A DNA stretch of 64,000 bases from Nitrospirota bacterium (lineage in GTDB: Bacteria; Nitrospirota; Nitrospiria; Nitrospirales; Nitrospiraceae), in NCBI GenBank assembly GCA_018971525.1, contig JAGXAR010000001.1, positions 93,411 to 157,410 on the forward strand, read 5' to 3'. The translations under genes were made by a program, and so were the position numbers. The notes below the pieces were generated by a model that made no database searches, was not told the origin of the DNA, and saw only the letters and a program-made list of their open reading frames with translations. Positions within the stretch are counted from its first letter, which is position 1, and the number at the start of each line of letters is the position of its first letter. This document shows, in pieces, positions 1-9,870 of the stretch.

Positions 1-400
1 GCCAAAGGACAACCGCTATCGCCCGCGGTACGAAGGAGGCGTGGTGGAGAGAGACGGAGCCTATCATCAAGGCACGGTCTGGCCGTTTCTGTTGGGACCG
101 TATGTCACAGCGTGGCGGAAGGTCAACGGCAACAGCCCGGCGAAGAGAGCAGAGGCGCGGGCGTTTCTCAACGGGCTGGAGGGCCATCTCCATGACGCCT
201 GTCTCGGCCAGGTCTCGGAGATTTTTGACGCGGAAGCCCCCCACCACGCACGGGGTTGCTTCGCGCAGGCCTGGTCGGTCGCGGAACCCTTGCGGATCCT
301 GATCGAAGAACTCGATGCGAAGGCCGAAGCCAGGCCTCTGCGTGAGAAGCGAGTGGTCATACGCCGGCGTAAGGAAACGCCGCCGCCGCAGAAAAAGTGA
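1..400 (+). CDS. Glycogen debranching enzyme, C-terminal part (partial gene)
   Basis: The frame is open from base 2, so the gene begins before the window; about 133 C-terminal residues are visible. They read NRYRPRYEGGVVERDGAYHQ followed by GTVWPFLLGPYVTAW and a segment ending QVSEIFDAEAPHHARGCFAQ then AWSVAEPLR. This is the (alpha/alpha)6 glucoamylase-like end of amylo-alpha-1,6-glucosidase/GDE family proteins, which remove alpha-1,6 branches from glycogen in the cytoplasm. The basic tail (VVIRRRKETPPPQKK) lies outside the catalytic fold. An internal GTG at 41 is not the start, because homology continues upstream of it. Family call is firm; substrate is inferred. Confidence 0.85.
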   Translation, partial: PKDNRYRPRYEGGVVERDGAYHQGTVWPFLLGPYVTAWRKVNGNSPAKRAEARAFLNGLEGHLHDACLGQVSEIFDAEAPHHARGCFAQAWSVAEPLRILIEELDAKAEARPLREKRVVIRRRKETPPPQKK

Positions 401-1090
401 GCGAGCGCGCCGCGCGCCGGAAGGAGCCGCAGTCCTGAGCAGACCGACCGGCGCGATACCGGGGCATAAGACGGTCAATCGTTGCCCGGTCACACATGAT
501 CACGACGTTCCTTGCTCGTCTCACATCACCCTGAAAGGTCATCACACAGTTGGTGTCACAATCGTTGGATCGTAATCTGCCCTGGGCCACACGCCTCCAG
601 CCCCATTGCTGGAGCTGCGAAGCCTGCATAAGATATCGAACCTAATTGAGAGCCGTTCGCCAAGCCCTGCGCCGGTCAACCATGACCTCGCAGGTCCGGA
701 GCGACCCCTCAGCTTCACTCCCGCCCACAGCCAAAGCCCCCCCTGACCGAAGCCTTCCGCGCCAAGCACGAGTAAGGACCGGGCAGCCCGTTGACAATGC
801 CACAGACCTTCTAGTTCCGCTGACCGGTCCCTCATCCTTCACTCTCGCGCCTTCCTATCAGCCTCGCTGGAGAGTTACGCAGTCCCCTTTCTCTGCTAAC
901 CATGCTGTTACATAGATAGGGGATAGATAAAGGATGTGGTATGGGAACGTATTGCCTCCTGCCCGGTAGAAAGATGAAAGGAGGTGGGCGAGGGCCGCAA
1001 ATCAGCCACAGCCTGAGGCGATCTGGCTCGCCGGACATACAACAAGACAGGGATCCCTGGTAATCCACTCATGAAATCACCAACCTTTCA
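401..1090. other. Long intergenic region, no gene recognised
   Basis: About 690 bases separate the debranching-enzyme stop from the glycosyltransferase frame. Short frames on both strands lack a convincing ribosome binding site or recognisable protein. No tRNA, no clear intrinsic terminator and no copy of the repeat families seen elsewhere in the window was found. The AT-richer stretch near 900-945 could hold the promoter of the downstream operon, but no good -35/-10 pair was identified. Confidence 0.5.
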
Positions 1091-4000
1091 GTGACTTGTC
1101 GGAATCCTCCGATGGCATCCGGATTGCTTAGACTACATCGAGGGTTCACTACCAAGATGTCACCCATGCAAAGAACCACCGAACTTCGATTGACCCAGCT
1201 CTCCCTGGCTGTGACGGCCGTGGCCACGGCCCTGCTCGTCTGGTCGACCGGTCAGGTGGCGTGGACCGCAGCGGAGCAGGGCCAGATCGGCCGGCTATTC
1301 GAAGCGATTCTGTTCGGCGCGCTCGCAGGATTTTTGGTCTATGGCAACCTCTGTTACCAGGTGGCGCGCCTCGGACAATTGACGCGGACCCACGCTCACC
1401 AAAGGTCCCGGATGGATTCCCCCGTGCCGTTCGTTCGCGAATCGGCACCGGCCCTGACCGTCCTCGTTCCCTCGTATAAGGAAGAAATCCCCGTCATTCG
1501 CCAAACGCTGCTGTCCGCCGCGCTTCAGGATTATCCCAACAAACGCGTGGTCCTGTTGCTGGACGATCCTCCCAATCCCAAAACCCGTCAGGATCTGAAG
1601 GCGCTCTGGGCCGGGCGGACCTTACCGTTCGATTTACAGGCCTTGCTCAAGGAGCCGGCTGAGTATGTCACGCAGGCCCATGCTGCCTTTCGTGATCGAC
1701 GAGCCGCAGCGATTCGTGACCTTGCACACGAATGTGCGCGCCTCTCCGACTGCTTCAGATGGGCGTCGGCTTGGTTTGAAACCCAAGCCAAGGGTTCTCC
1801 GGAGGAGTCGCACACGGATATCTGGTTCGTGGAACAGGTCTTGAACCAGCCGGCCGAAGCTTGCCGCGAGCAGGCGGCCCAATGGTTTAGCCGGAGAACA
1901 CAGATCGACACCCTCTCTGCCGACCGCATCTTCGACGAGATCGATGCTGCCTATGCTCACCTGGCCGGTCGCTTCCTCGTGGAGTTCGACGTGTTCGAAC
2001 GCAAGCAATACCGCAATCTCTCCCAAGAACCGAACAAGGCCATGAACCTGAACAGCTACCTCGGCCTCATGGGCACACGCGTGAAGCCGGTTCTACGGAG
2101 GGACGGGGTTCATCTGGAAGAAACCTCGCTGCCCACCGGCAGTCGGGTAATCCCCGATACGCCCTACGTGATCACGCTCGACGCCGACAGCCTGCTCCTG
2201 CCGCAGTATGCCAGTACGTTGGTTCGGCTCATGGAACAGCCCGAGCAGGCGCGGATGGCCGTAGCCCAGACGCCCTACAGCGCCTTTCCCAACGCGCCGG
2301 GCAAGATGGAACGGACCGCCGGAGCCACGACCGACATTCAATATCTCGTGCATCAAGGATTTACCAGATTCGGCGCCACCTTCTGGGTCGGCGCGAACGC
2401 CTTGCTGAGAAAATCGGCGCTGGAAGAAATTCGCGTAGAAGAGCGGGAGAGCACGGTCCTCGTCCGCCGCTATATTCAGGATCGCACCGTCATTGAGGAT
2501 ACGGAGTCGACCGTTGATCTGTTAAGCAAAGGCTGGTCGCTCTACAACTACCCCGAACGGCTCGCCTATAGCGCCACGCCGCCCGATTTCGGCTCCTTGA
2601 TTGTTCAGCGAGCGCGCTGGGCGAACGGGGGATTGATCATCTTGCCGAAACTCCTGTCGTTCTTACGCCGCACGCCGAAGCAGCCCGGCACCATCGCGCA
2701 AGGGCTGCTCCAGATCCACTATTTGACCTCGCTCGCCTTTGCACCGTTGAGCGTGCTGCTCCTCTTGGTGATTCCCTTCTCCTCGGATCTGATGACGGCC
2801 TGGATGCCGCTGGCGGCGCTCCCCTACTTTGCCCTGTACGCCCGCGATCTCGCGCTGACCGGGTACAGGCCGATGCGGGACTTGCTCCGTGTGTACGCCC
2901 TGAACCTCCTCTTGATTCCCGTGCACCTGGGCGGAGCTCTGAAGTCGATGCAGCAAGCCATCCTGGGCACCAAGATTCCCTTCCGCCGAACCCCGAAGAT
3001 CTCCGGACGCACGAGAACCCCGGCGCTGTATCTCGCCTTAGAACTCGCCATGATGCTGCTGAGCACCGGATTAGCCCTCTACTATGCGTCGCGGTTGCGC
3101 TGGATCTCCGGAACCTTTGCGCTCGCGAATGCCGGTCTGGTGCTGTATGGAATCCGGCAGTTCGTGGGCTTCTCGGAGATGAAAGAGGATCTGGCCCAGG
3201 GGTGGCATGAGTTCCTCGACCGGTACAACGGGCTGTGGTCGCTCCAGAGCGTGAAAGACCGCATGCTCGCCCGGCTCGCGCAATCGACTGACTGGATATT
3301 TACGTTCGCCCCACAGATAGGACGAGCCAGGTTCTTCACCTGGCAGGTGCTGTGGAGCGTGATTGCGACGCTCGAAGTAATGTCGCCGGCGCTGGCCTCC
3401 GGCGACACAACGGGAGGACTCAATTCGATTCAAGTTGAAAATCAAAAGCCCGGGACCATCGCGTGGACCCTCACGAACCCGGCACGACATCATGAGATCG
3501 AAGGCTACGCGTCCTCCGCCAGTGTCAATCGCGGAGAGTCGATTCGTCTCTATGTCCATACCGAAGCGCCGAGTTACCGCGTGACCGTCTATCGCATGGG
3601 GTGGTACGACGGACTCGGAGCGCGCGAAGTGCTCCCAGCGCAGAAGCGAGCCGGGCAGCGGCAACCCGCACCCTATCGCGATCCCGAAACCAGGCTGGTC
3701 GAATGCCGCTGGGAAAATCCAATGGTGCTGGACATTCCGTCCCGGGAACAGAACGCAACCGACTGGGCGTCCGGCTATTACCTCGCCAAGTTGACCGCGG
3801 AACCGACCGGAGAAGAAAGTTACATTCTGTTCGTCGTACGCGATGACCAGAAGCCCTCTACCTATCTCGTGCAGTCCAGCGTCACGACGTTTCAAGCCTA
3901 CAACAATTGGGGCGGGGCCTCACTTTACGACTACAATAGTCCCCAAGGACGCGCCGTCGCCGTCTCCTTCAATCGCCCCTACGCCGTCAGCCCGGACCAG

Positions 4001-4852
4001 GATTCGGCTGATGCCGCAGGAGCCGGGCCGTTTCTCCGCGGGTGGGAATACAACATGGTCCGATGGCTCGAGCGGTCGGGGTACGACGTCAGCTACACCA
4101 CCAATCTCGACGTACATGAACAAGCCGGCATGCTTCGATCCCATCGCGCCTTCCTCTCCATAGGACACGATGAGTATTGGACCTGGGACATGCGGCGCCA
4201 TGTCGAGGACGCGAGAGATCATGGCGTCCACTTGGGATTCTTCTCCGCGAATACCTGTTACTGGCAGGTCCGCCTGGAACCGAGTCGGGGGAATCAGGAG
4301 CCGGACCGCACGCTCGTGGCCTATAAGGAACGAGCCTCGTCCGGCGATCCCATACTGCTCGACCGCGACCCGACGAACGATCATCTCGCCACGACGAAAT
4401 GGCGATCGGCGCCGGTCAATCAGCCAGAAGCCGCCCTGATCGGCGGCATGTACATTGAAGGCACCCCGCTGGTGGACGGGGATCTTGTCATCGAGGCGCC
4501 TCCGACGTGGGTCGTGGAGGGAACCGAATTGGAGCACGGCACCCACTTGCCGGGACTCCTCGGCTATGAAGTCGACGGATTCGATGAGGCCTCCCCCGCT
4601 AACACGGCTATCGTCGCGCATTCGCCCGTAGGCACTCGATTTGCCGCGTCCACGATCTACACGGCGCCAAGCGGCGCTGTCGTGTTCAACGCCGGCTCGA
4701 TGCAATGGATCTGGGGGCTCGATGACTTTAACGCAGCACTGTCGGACCACCCGCGCGTCAGTCCCGCCGTTCAACGCATGACGCAGAATATTCTGGAGCG
4801 GTTTCGCCGAAGCCCCACATCGATGCTGGCGCAGGATGGGCCGGGGTCATGA
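1091..4852 (+). CDS. GT2 membrane glycosyltransferase fused to an N,N-dimethylformamidase-like domain
   Basis: The 1253-residue product has two parts. Two membrane segments (about 35-58 and 68-93) precede a family 2 glycosyltransferase: LTVLVPSYKEE near 122, the DAD metal-binding motif in VITLDADSLLLP near 360, IEDTE near 470 and QRARW near 505, followed by more membrane helices (about 540-690). This is the cellulose/hyaluronan-synthase arrangement. From about 775 to the end it resembles the C-terminal domain of the N,N-dimethylformamidase large subunit (FQAYNNWGGASLYDYNS, IGHDEYWTWDMRRHVEDA, NAGSMQWIWGLDD). Substrates are unknown; extracytoplasmic polysaccharide synthesis and modification is inferred. 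The GTG at 1091 lacks a ribosome site, so ATG 1157 is a likely true start. The stop overlaps the next start (ATGA), so the two are coupled. Confidence 0.85.
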   Translation: MTCRNPPMASGLLRLHRGFTTKMSPMQRTTELRLTQLSLAVTAVATALLVWSTGQVAWTAAEQGQIGRLFEAILFGALAGFLVYGNLCYQVARLGQLTRTHAHQRSRMDSPVPFVRESAPALTVLVPSYKEEIPVIRQTLLSAALQDYPNKRVVLLLDDPPNPKTRQDLKALWAGRTLPFDLQALLKEPAEYVTQAHAAFRDRRAAAIRDLAHECARLSDCFRWASAWFETQAKGSPEESHTDIWFVEQVLNQPAEACREQAAQWFSRRTQIDTLSADRIFDEIDAAYAHLAGRFLVEFDVFERKQYRNLSQEPNKAMNLNSYLGLMGTRVKPVLRRDGVHLEETSLPTGSRVIPDTPYVITLDADSLLLPQYASTLVRLMEQPEQARMAVAQTPYSAFPNAPGKMERTAGATTDIQYLVHQGFTRFGATFWVGANALLRKSALEEIRVEERESTVLVRRYIQDRTVIEDTESTVDLLSKGWSLYNYPERLAYSATPPDFGSLIVQRARWANGGLIILPKLLSFLRRTPKQPGTIAQGLLQIHYLTSLAFAPLSVLLLLVIPFSSDLMTAWMPLAALPYFALYARDLALTGYRPMRDLLRVYALNLLLIPVHLGGALKSMQQAILGTKIPFRRTPKISGRTRTPALYLALELAMMLLSTGLALYYASRLRWISGTFALANAGLVLYGIRQFVGFSEMKEDLAQGWHEFLDRYNGLWSLQSVKDRMLARLAQSTDWIFTFAPQIGRARFFTWQVLWSVIATLEVMSPALASGDTTGGLNSIQVENQKPGTIAWTLTNPARHHEIEGYASSASVNRGESIRLYVHTEAPSYRVTVYRMGWYDGLGAREVLPAQKRAGQRQPAPYRDPETRLVECRWENPMVLDIPSREQNATDWASGYYLAKLTAEPTGEESYILFVVRDDQKPSTYLVQSSVTTFQAYNNWGGASLYDYNSPQGRAVAVSFNRPYAVSPDQDSADAAGAGPFLRGWEYNMVRWLERSGYDVSYTTNLDVHEQAGMLRSHRAFLSIGHDEYWTWDMRRHVEDARDHGVHLGFFSANTCYWQVRLEPSRGNQEPDRTLVAYKERASSGDPILLDRDPTNDHLATTKWRSAPVNQPEAALIGGMYIEGTPLVDGDLVIEAPPTWVVEGTELEHGTHLPGLLGYEVDGFDEASPANTAIVAHSPVGTRFAASTIYTAPSGAVVFNAGSMQWIWGLDDFNAALSDHPRVSPAVQRMTQNILERFRRSPTSMLAQDGPGS

Positions 4853-6105
4853 GCGCAGGCGCGCTTGGTCCGGACGCCATTCCTGCTGCTCGGCCTGCCC
4901 CCCCCAACATCATCCGCTTCGACACCGGTAGAGCGGCGCTCACGCTCCTGGTCGCAGCCGGCTCGATATTCATGGCGCAGACCTCGCAGATCCCCTATCT
5001 ATGGGGCGCTCTTGCGACGACCGCGATCTGTGCCTACATCGCCTGCATCAGTGAACGTTCGTGGATACGGGCAGTCTGGATTAATCTCGCTGTCCTCTCT
5101 TGCACCCTCGGCGCGGTCGAAGCCTATTTCTGGTCGAAAGAGCCGCTCGAGCGCCAGATGCAATACAGCGAAGGGTTCTTCGTCCCCGATGAAACGCTCG
5201 GCTACAAGCCGGTAGCGGGACAGACTCTCTCTCATCGCACCAGCATTCGCAACGAACCGCTCTATCAGGTGAGCTACACCATCAATACAGACGGGTTGCG
5301 GGTTGCCACTCCTTCCGGCGTCGACGCCTCTCCGACGAAACCCTGTCTCGCCTTCTTCGGCGATTCCTTCATGTTCGGAGAAGGCATGCCCGACGAAGGC
5401 ACGATGCCGTACCAGGTCTGGAAGAAGCTGAAGGGGACCTATCGCACTGTGAACTTCGGTTTCTTAGGGTACGGGCCTCACCAGATGCTGGCGTCAGTCC
5501 AAGAGGACCGTCTGACGTCCCACGGACACTGCCGCCCCAGCCAAGTGTGGTACCAAGCCATTCCCACGCATGTGTCGCGTGCGGCCGGGCTGGAAACCTG
5601 GGACCCGCATGGCCCTCGCTATGTACTGGATGCGGAGAGTCGCGTGCGGCGCGACGGCCACTTTGACGATGCCGTCAGTACAAGCGCGTTAGACTGGCTG
5701 AAAGCAATGCACCGGCAGCTCCCTGCCCACATAAAGGCGACACTCGAGCACAGCGCGCTGTATCGATTGTTGCTTCGCTCCCATCGACCAGTCGATGAAC
5801 AAGACGTCACGCTGTTTGCGGGAATCGTGGGAGAGGCGAAACAACTGATTGAGACAGCTTATCCTCAAGCCAAGTTCCACGTCATTTTCTGGGACTATGA
5901 CGATGACCGGGAAGTGGTCGAGGCGGTCCAGCGTGAACTGGCCCGGCAAGGCATAGCGGTATCAGCCGTCTCCAGCATTCTCCCGAACTTTCCGACCTAC
6001 CGGGCGCGTTACGAAATCAGCCCCTACGATCGTCACCCGAACGCCATGGCTCACGAAATGATCGCCGACTTCGTCGCACAGAGCCTGCATCAAGAGATTC
6101 GCTGA
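4849..6105 (+). CDS. Membrane-anchored SGNH-hydrolase-like protein
   Basis: 418 residues. The N-terminal 90 or so residues contain about three membrane segments (for example LTLLVAAGSIFMA and WINLAVLSCTLGAVEAYFW). The rest is an SGNH/GDSL-type hydrolase: block I is CLAFFGDSFMFGEGMPDEG and the C-terminal catalytic pair is in YDRHPNAMAHEMI. Such membrane SGNH proteins act as esterases or acetyltransferases on surface polysaccharides. The start overlaps the stop of the upstream glycosyltransferase fusion by four bases, so they form a translationally coupled two-gene unit; a role in modifying the same polymer is inferred from that. Confidence 0.8.
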   Translation: MSAGALGPDAIPAARPAPPNIIRFDTGRAALTLLVAAGSIFMAQTSQIPYLWGALATTAICAYIACISERSWIRAVWINLAVLSCTLGAVEAYFWSKEPLERQMQYSEGFFVPDETLGYKPVAGQTLSHRTSIRNEPLYQVSYTINTDGLRVATPSGVDASPTKPCLAFFGDSFMFGEGMPDEGTMPYQVWKKLKGTYRTVNFGFLGYGPHQMLASVQEDRLTSHGHCRPSQVWYQAIPTHVSRAAGLETWDPHGPRYVLDAESRVRRDGHFDDAVSTSALDWLKAMHRQLPAHIKATLEHSALYRLLLRSHRPVDEQDVTLFAGIVGEAKQLIETAYPQAKFHVIFWDYDDDREVVEAVQRELARQGIAVSAVSSILPNFPTYRARYEISPYDRHPNAMAHEMIADFVAQSLHQEIR

Positions 6106-6175
6106 CGAGGTCTCTCCCTTGACGACTCGCAACAACGTGGCGAAGCCCGCCACGAAATCCTTCGAGGCTTCGTGG

Positions 6176-7015
6176 TTACATCCCGATCGTTTCGATCACC
6201 TGCATGTCTTCAGCGGTGAGGGTGAGCTGTTCAGCTTGGAGATCTTCTTTCATATGTTGCGGGTTCGTAGTACCGGTCAACGGGAGCATCCCGACCTGCA
6301 TCGCAAAGCGAAACACAACTTGTGCGAGACCGGTCCCTAACCGTTGGGCGATGGCCCGAATGCCCGGGTCGGCAAAGACTTCTCGATTGGCGGTCAACAG
6401 CGAAAAGCCTTGATAGATGATGCCATGGGCCAGGCAGACTTCCCGCACCTCTTTGTCCCATCCGAGTGCGGCGTAACAGCGGTTTTGCACCACCATAGGT
6501 TTCACAGCCGCTTGAGCACAGAGTTGAGTGAGTTGTTCGGCCGTGACATTGCTGATGCCGATCATTTTCGTTTTCCCTGACCGATAGAGCCCTTCGATGG
6601 CGGCCCACACCTCCCGGTCCGCGGCTCCCAATCCTCGCCGCTGATAGGGTCCGTGCAAGACATAGGAGTCGAGATAGTCGGTGTGCAGGTGGACCAACGA
6701 GCTGTCGAAAGACTGTGTCACTTGGGTGGTGAGATTCGCCGAGGCATCGTAGGGGGTGCGATGGTCCTGGCCATTCGTCGGCGTAAATTTGGTCTGTAGA
6801 AAAAGATGGTCACGGGCAATCCCTTTCCGCGCAAGGGCCAGCAAGGCATCCCCCACCAGAGCTTCCTGATAATGGATCAGTTGGTTGGCCGTATCGATGG
6901 CCCTGAAGCCAGCCGCCACGGCTAACTGCACCAGTTGCGTCGTAGCCTCTTTTTTCCATGCCGTGCCATACATGAAAGACGGAATTGATACATTGTTATA
7001 GGCGGTCAAAGGCAT
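6176..7015 (-). CDS. Aldo/keto reductase
   Basis: 279 residues, a (beta/alpha)8 NAD(P)H-dependent oxidoreductase of the AKR superfamily. Visible active-site elements are FRAIDTANQLIHYQEALVG (catalytic Asp and Tyr, in the subgroup with a short insert before the Tyr), the catalytic Lys in LQTKFTP and the His in YVLHGPYQRRG. The cofactor-binding segment LPLTGTTNPQHMKEDL is near the C terminus. Start chosen at ATG 7015 with GGAGA seven bases upstream. It is the distal gene of a minus-strand series with the lipocalin; physiological substrate unknown. Confidence 0.9.
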   Translation of the reverse strand: MPLTAYNNVSIPSFMYGTAWKKEATTQLVQLAVAAGFRAIDTANQLIHYQEALVGDALLALARKGIARDHLFLQTKFTPTNGQDHRTPYDASANLTTQVTQSFDSSLVHLHTDYLDSYVLHGPYQRRGLGAADREVWAAIEGLYRSGKTKMIGISNVTAEQLTQLCAQAAVKPMVVQNRCYAALGWDKEVREVCLAHGIIYQGFSLLTANREVFADPGIRAIAQRLGTGLAQVVFRFAMQVGMLPLTGTTNPQHMKEDLQAEQLTLTAEDMQVIETIGM

Positions 7016-7072
7016 GCTGCGTTCTCCAAAATGAACAGACTGCTGATGCTTGCGGAGGGCATGCTAGAGCCC

Positions 7073-7669
7073 TCACGAAAAGGCGGGACGCCGGGCTTTA
7101 ATGAGATCCGCCACCGGGTAACCCAATTGCCGTGCCCGCTCCACCAGACGCCGATACGTGGCTTCGTCCAGCTGAGGGGTCCGGGACAGGATCCAGAGGA
7201 ATCGACGATCCGGAGTACCCACCAGCGCTGTCCGGTACTCCGGATCGAGATCGAGGATCCAATAGTTCCCCTCGCGGGATGAGCCAAACAGCCGAGCGAA
7301 CCAGTTGTCGAAGACCACCGTGAGTCGCGCGTTCGTCTTGGCATCGACCACCGTTGCGACTCCCTCTGCCTTATCGACCTTGCCGGTATCCGTCACACAC
7401 TCATTGTGCACGCCGACTGTGCCATCAGGTCGGCTCGAATACATCGCCTTGGAATCCACGCAATGACGCTGAAACCACATCGGAAGCCGCGCAATTTCAT
7501 ACCACGTGCCGGCATAGCGGGAGAGATCCACCGACGCGACCGTCGTCAGCTCACCTCTCGAATCCACTCCCGCACAGGCCCCCAGCGTGAGGCACAAGGC
7601 TGTCAGCGCGAGACGGGCGCTTACAGAACCTGAACAATTGGCGCCACATCGTATTGGCGACGGCCTCAT
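7073..7669 (-). CDS. blc: Lipocalin family lipoprotein (Blc-like)
   Basis: Bacterial lipocalins are outer-membrane-anchored beta-barrels that bind lipids. The first lipocalin block is clear (LSRYAGTWYEIARLPMWFQ), followed by NYWILDLDPEYRTALVGTP and RFLWILSRTPQLDE, as in E. coli Blc. ATG 7669 gives a basic leader, a hydrophobic stretch and the lipobox LGAC, so the protein should be lipidated. A longer in-frame extension to 7765 would overlap the upstream gene and bury the signal peptide. It lies about 80 bases downstream of the beta-propeller gene and is probably cotranscribed with it. Confidence 0.88.
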   Translation of the reverse strand: MRPSPIRCGANCSGSVSARLALTALCLTLGACAGVDSRGELTTVASVDLSRYAGTWYEIARLPMWFQRHCVDSKAMYSSRPDGTVGVHNECVTDTGKVDKAEGVATVVDAKTNARLTVVFDNWFARLFGSSREGNYWILDLDPEYRTALVGTPDRRFLWILSRTPQLDEATYRRLVERARQLGYPVADLIKARRPAFS

Positions 7670-7748
7670 CGAGATCAGCACCACCTCCAGCCTCGTAGCT
7701 GGCCGCGGCAGACATAGCCGCGGCCCACCATATTCCCAAAGAGCGACG

Positions 7749-9017
7749 CTACTTCCGGACGGCAACCCCGTGGGTGTCAGCCGTTTCTTTCCCGTCTTTC
7801 ATATTCGTGATAGCCGCCTGCCCCTTATAGTGACCGACCTTTCCTCCGCCGTCCACGTGGATGACGCCGACGCCGGGGATCGTCCCTTTGGCATTGTTCA
7901 CCGTCTTGTCATTCCCGGTGAGCGGATTGGAGCCGCGCAGCCCGACGAAGACATACTGACCGTCCGGCGCGTTGTCCATGAGATCAGGAGCGGGGTCTTT
8001 GTTCGCATCCGTCACCAGCTCGACCGAGCCCACGCTCAGGTTCGAGAGCGTATCGATGATTTCGATATTGTTCCCGGCCCGGTCCGCACTCCAGACATAG
8101 CGTCCGACTCCGGCCATCCCGTGGGAATCGGCAAATCTGTCATCCCGTTGAGACACCAGCCTGGCCGAGATCGATTTCGGAAGGTTGGACAGATCGAGGG
8201 CATACACATCATAGGAGAGAGGCGCCACCGGCCAGCCGCCCCCGGAATTGATATACATCGTCTCGCCGACCTGAATGCCGCCACAGCCGGCGGGATGAAT
8301 CTGATTGTTGTTGAGCGTGGCCACGACTTTCATCGGCGTGGTGGTGACATCGAACACCAACAGCCCTCCTCCTCGCAGCGTAACAAAGGCGTAGCGACTA
8401 GATGACTCTGTGATCGGACAAATCGGCGAGGCATCCGGAATTTCCCCGCTCTCCAGCGCTGCAAGATTCACCACGTCCTTCTGGGGATCGAAGGTGAATT
8501 TATGGGCGGCATAGTCGGTCCAGATCCGGATGAACTTCTTCTCGGCGATATTCGCCGCGATCGCCATCTTCTGATCGGGCGTCGGCCAGGCCGCATGGAC
8601 ATTCTTCCCCATCGACAAGCAGGCCTCCGGTTTACGGGTCTGGGCATCCATAAAGAGAACGTGGCCGCTCAGGAAGGAGAGGATTGCGTGATCCTGGTTC
8701 TTGTTGAAGAAGAGCATGTGCGGACGCCGGACCGGCTTCTTGGTCGCCTCTTCGCAAAATTTGTTGATCTCGCCGGAGAGATCGATGGTGACAGCCGGTT
8801 TCGCAGCGGCAGGATTCGCCGCGAGCGCCGCACCATCATAGATATAGAGAAAGCCGCCGCTTTCTTTCGCTGTATCGGATTGATCGGTGAGCCACACTTC
8901 ATAGGCGGAGGCTGGAGCGATGCCACCGATTCCCACTCCTGCCCAAACCAAGGTGCTCGCCGCGATGGCAAGAATAAGAAGAGGCAGACCTCTGCTCACC
9001 AGATCGTTGATTTTCAT
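7749..9017 (-). CDS. Secreted YVTN-type beta-propeller protein
   Basis: 422 residues from ATG 9017, which has GGAGG six bases upstream; an upstream GTG at 9083 lacks this support. An N-terminal signal segment (LPLLILAIAASTLVWAGVGI) ends near APASAYEVW. The body has repeated beta-blade patterns with aligned phrases such as HMLFFNKNQDHAILSFLSG, MAIAANIAEKKFIRIW, RYVWSADRAGNNIEIIDTLS and DGQYVFVGLRG, like YVTN/cytochrome-d1-type propellers but without a visible heme-binding CxxCH. Conserved HGMAG and DTHGVAV near the end may be functional. Periplasmic location is inferred; function unknown. Confidence 0.8.
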   Translation of the reverse strand: MKINDLVSRGLPLLILAIAASTLVWAGVGIGGIAPASAYEVWLTDQSDTAKESGGFLYIYDGAALAANPAAAKPAVTIDLSGEINKFCEEATKKPVRRPHMLFFNKNQDHAILSFLSGHVLFMDAQTRKPEACLSMGKNVHAAWPTPDQKMAIAANIAEKKFIRIWTDYAAHKFTFDPQKDVVNLAALESGEIPDASPICPITESSSRYAFVTLRGGGLLVFDVTTTPMKVVATLNNNQIHPAGCGGIQVGETMYINSGGGWPVAPLSYDVYALDLSNLPKSISARLVSQRDDRFADSHGMAGVGRYVWSADRAGNNIEIIDTLSNLSVGSVELVTDANKDPAPDLMDNAPDGQYVFVGLRGSNPLTGNDKTVNNAKGTIPGVGVIHVDGGGKVGHYKGQAAITNMKDGKETADTHGVAVRK

Positions 9018-9280
9018 TTTGGCCTCCTTCCAACCAGACGTGACAGGTGAGAATGCCGTCTCTTGCTGACATGCGATGACCATCGCACCAGCAGGGAACG
9101 ATATACACTAAGAGGATTCTGATGAGAGAGCAACCAGGCCAGGCTACGCCGCCCACTCAAGACCACGAATCCCCAGCAAAACGTCAGAATAAAGCATGAG
9201 TCAGATGGCTGTGAGATGCGGGAGATGGGGCATATTGGGAACCAGGTTGGCACCAACTACGGGGAGAAGTGCACTCCCGT

Positions 9281-9667
9281 CTACCAACTGGCTGCGGGCC
9301 CCTCGGCTTCAAACTGGAAATGATAAGGCATTACGAATGTGTTGTTCATCATACGAACATTATTGACTCCTCCAAGCGAAATTGTTGAACCGCTTGAATT
9401 GACCAATTTAGAAAAGTATCCAGCAATTTCATCGGAGAAAATTCTGTGATCGTAAGGGCCATTGTAACCACAAGGACGGCTCACTTCCATGTTGCCAGAG
9501 CTATAGGTCGATCCGACAATTTGCTTTATGTCGGAGTAGTATTCGCCCTTTGGCACACCACCAACGTCGATAGAGTAGAACACGCGAGAAACCATGTGCT
9601 CATCGGTACTCCCGTATTCTTGCGAGTCTTGGATGCACTTCTGAACATTGATTCTCACGATTGGCAT
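9281..9667 (-). CDS. Hypothetical protein, low-GC orphan
   Basis: 128 residues with an excellent ribosome site (AGGAGG seven bases before ATG 9667). No signal peptide, membrane segment or recognised domain. The protein is rich in Ser, Asn, Tyr and Val and looks beta-rich, with VGGVPKGEYYSDIKQIVGST and FVMPYHFQFEAEGPA. The gene is clearly AT-richer than its neighbours and is flanked by about 260 and 200 non-coding bases, which suggests a recent acquisition. Function not recognised. Confidence 0.6.
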   Translation of the reverse strand: MPIVRINVQKCIQDSQEYGSTDEHMVSRVFYSIDVGGVPKGEYYSDIKQIVGSTYSSGNMEVSRPCGYNGPYDHRIFSDEIAGYFSKLVNSSGSTISLGGVNNVRMMNNTFVMPYHFQFEAEGPAASW

Positions 9668-9870
9668 GGAGTCCTCCTAAGGTGTGTGTCGGATGTGTCC
9701 TTATTAGGTAGCCATGAGTTCCAGAAGTCAATCCGTAAGGGCATCAGGCCCCCTGATAGGCAATCAATGGCTCAGTCGTAAAGGCTGACATTCGCCGCCG
9801 CGGGCCAATCAGCGCCTACCTGGCGAACAGCTCTCTCCCAGCCAGCTGTTTGACTGCGTCTTGACCCATG

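Noticed and set aside
3071..4774. Two long minus-strand open frames (about 275 and 285 codons) inside the glycosyltransferase fusion
   Set aside because: They are antisense to a gene with clear domains, lack ribosome sites and have no protein-like motifs; high-GC codon structure explains them.
7587..8405. 272-codon plus-strand frame opposite the beta-propeller gene
   Set aside because: Antisense shadow without start signal or recognisable product.
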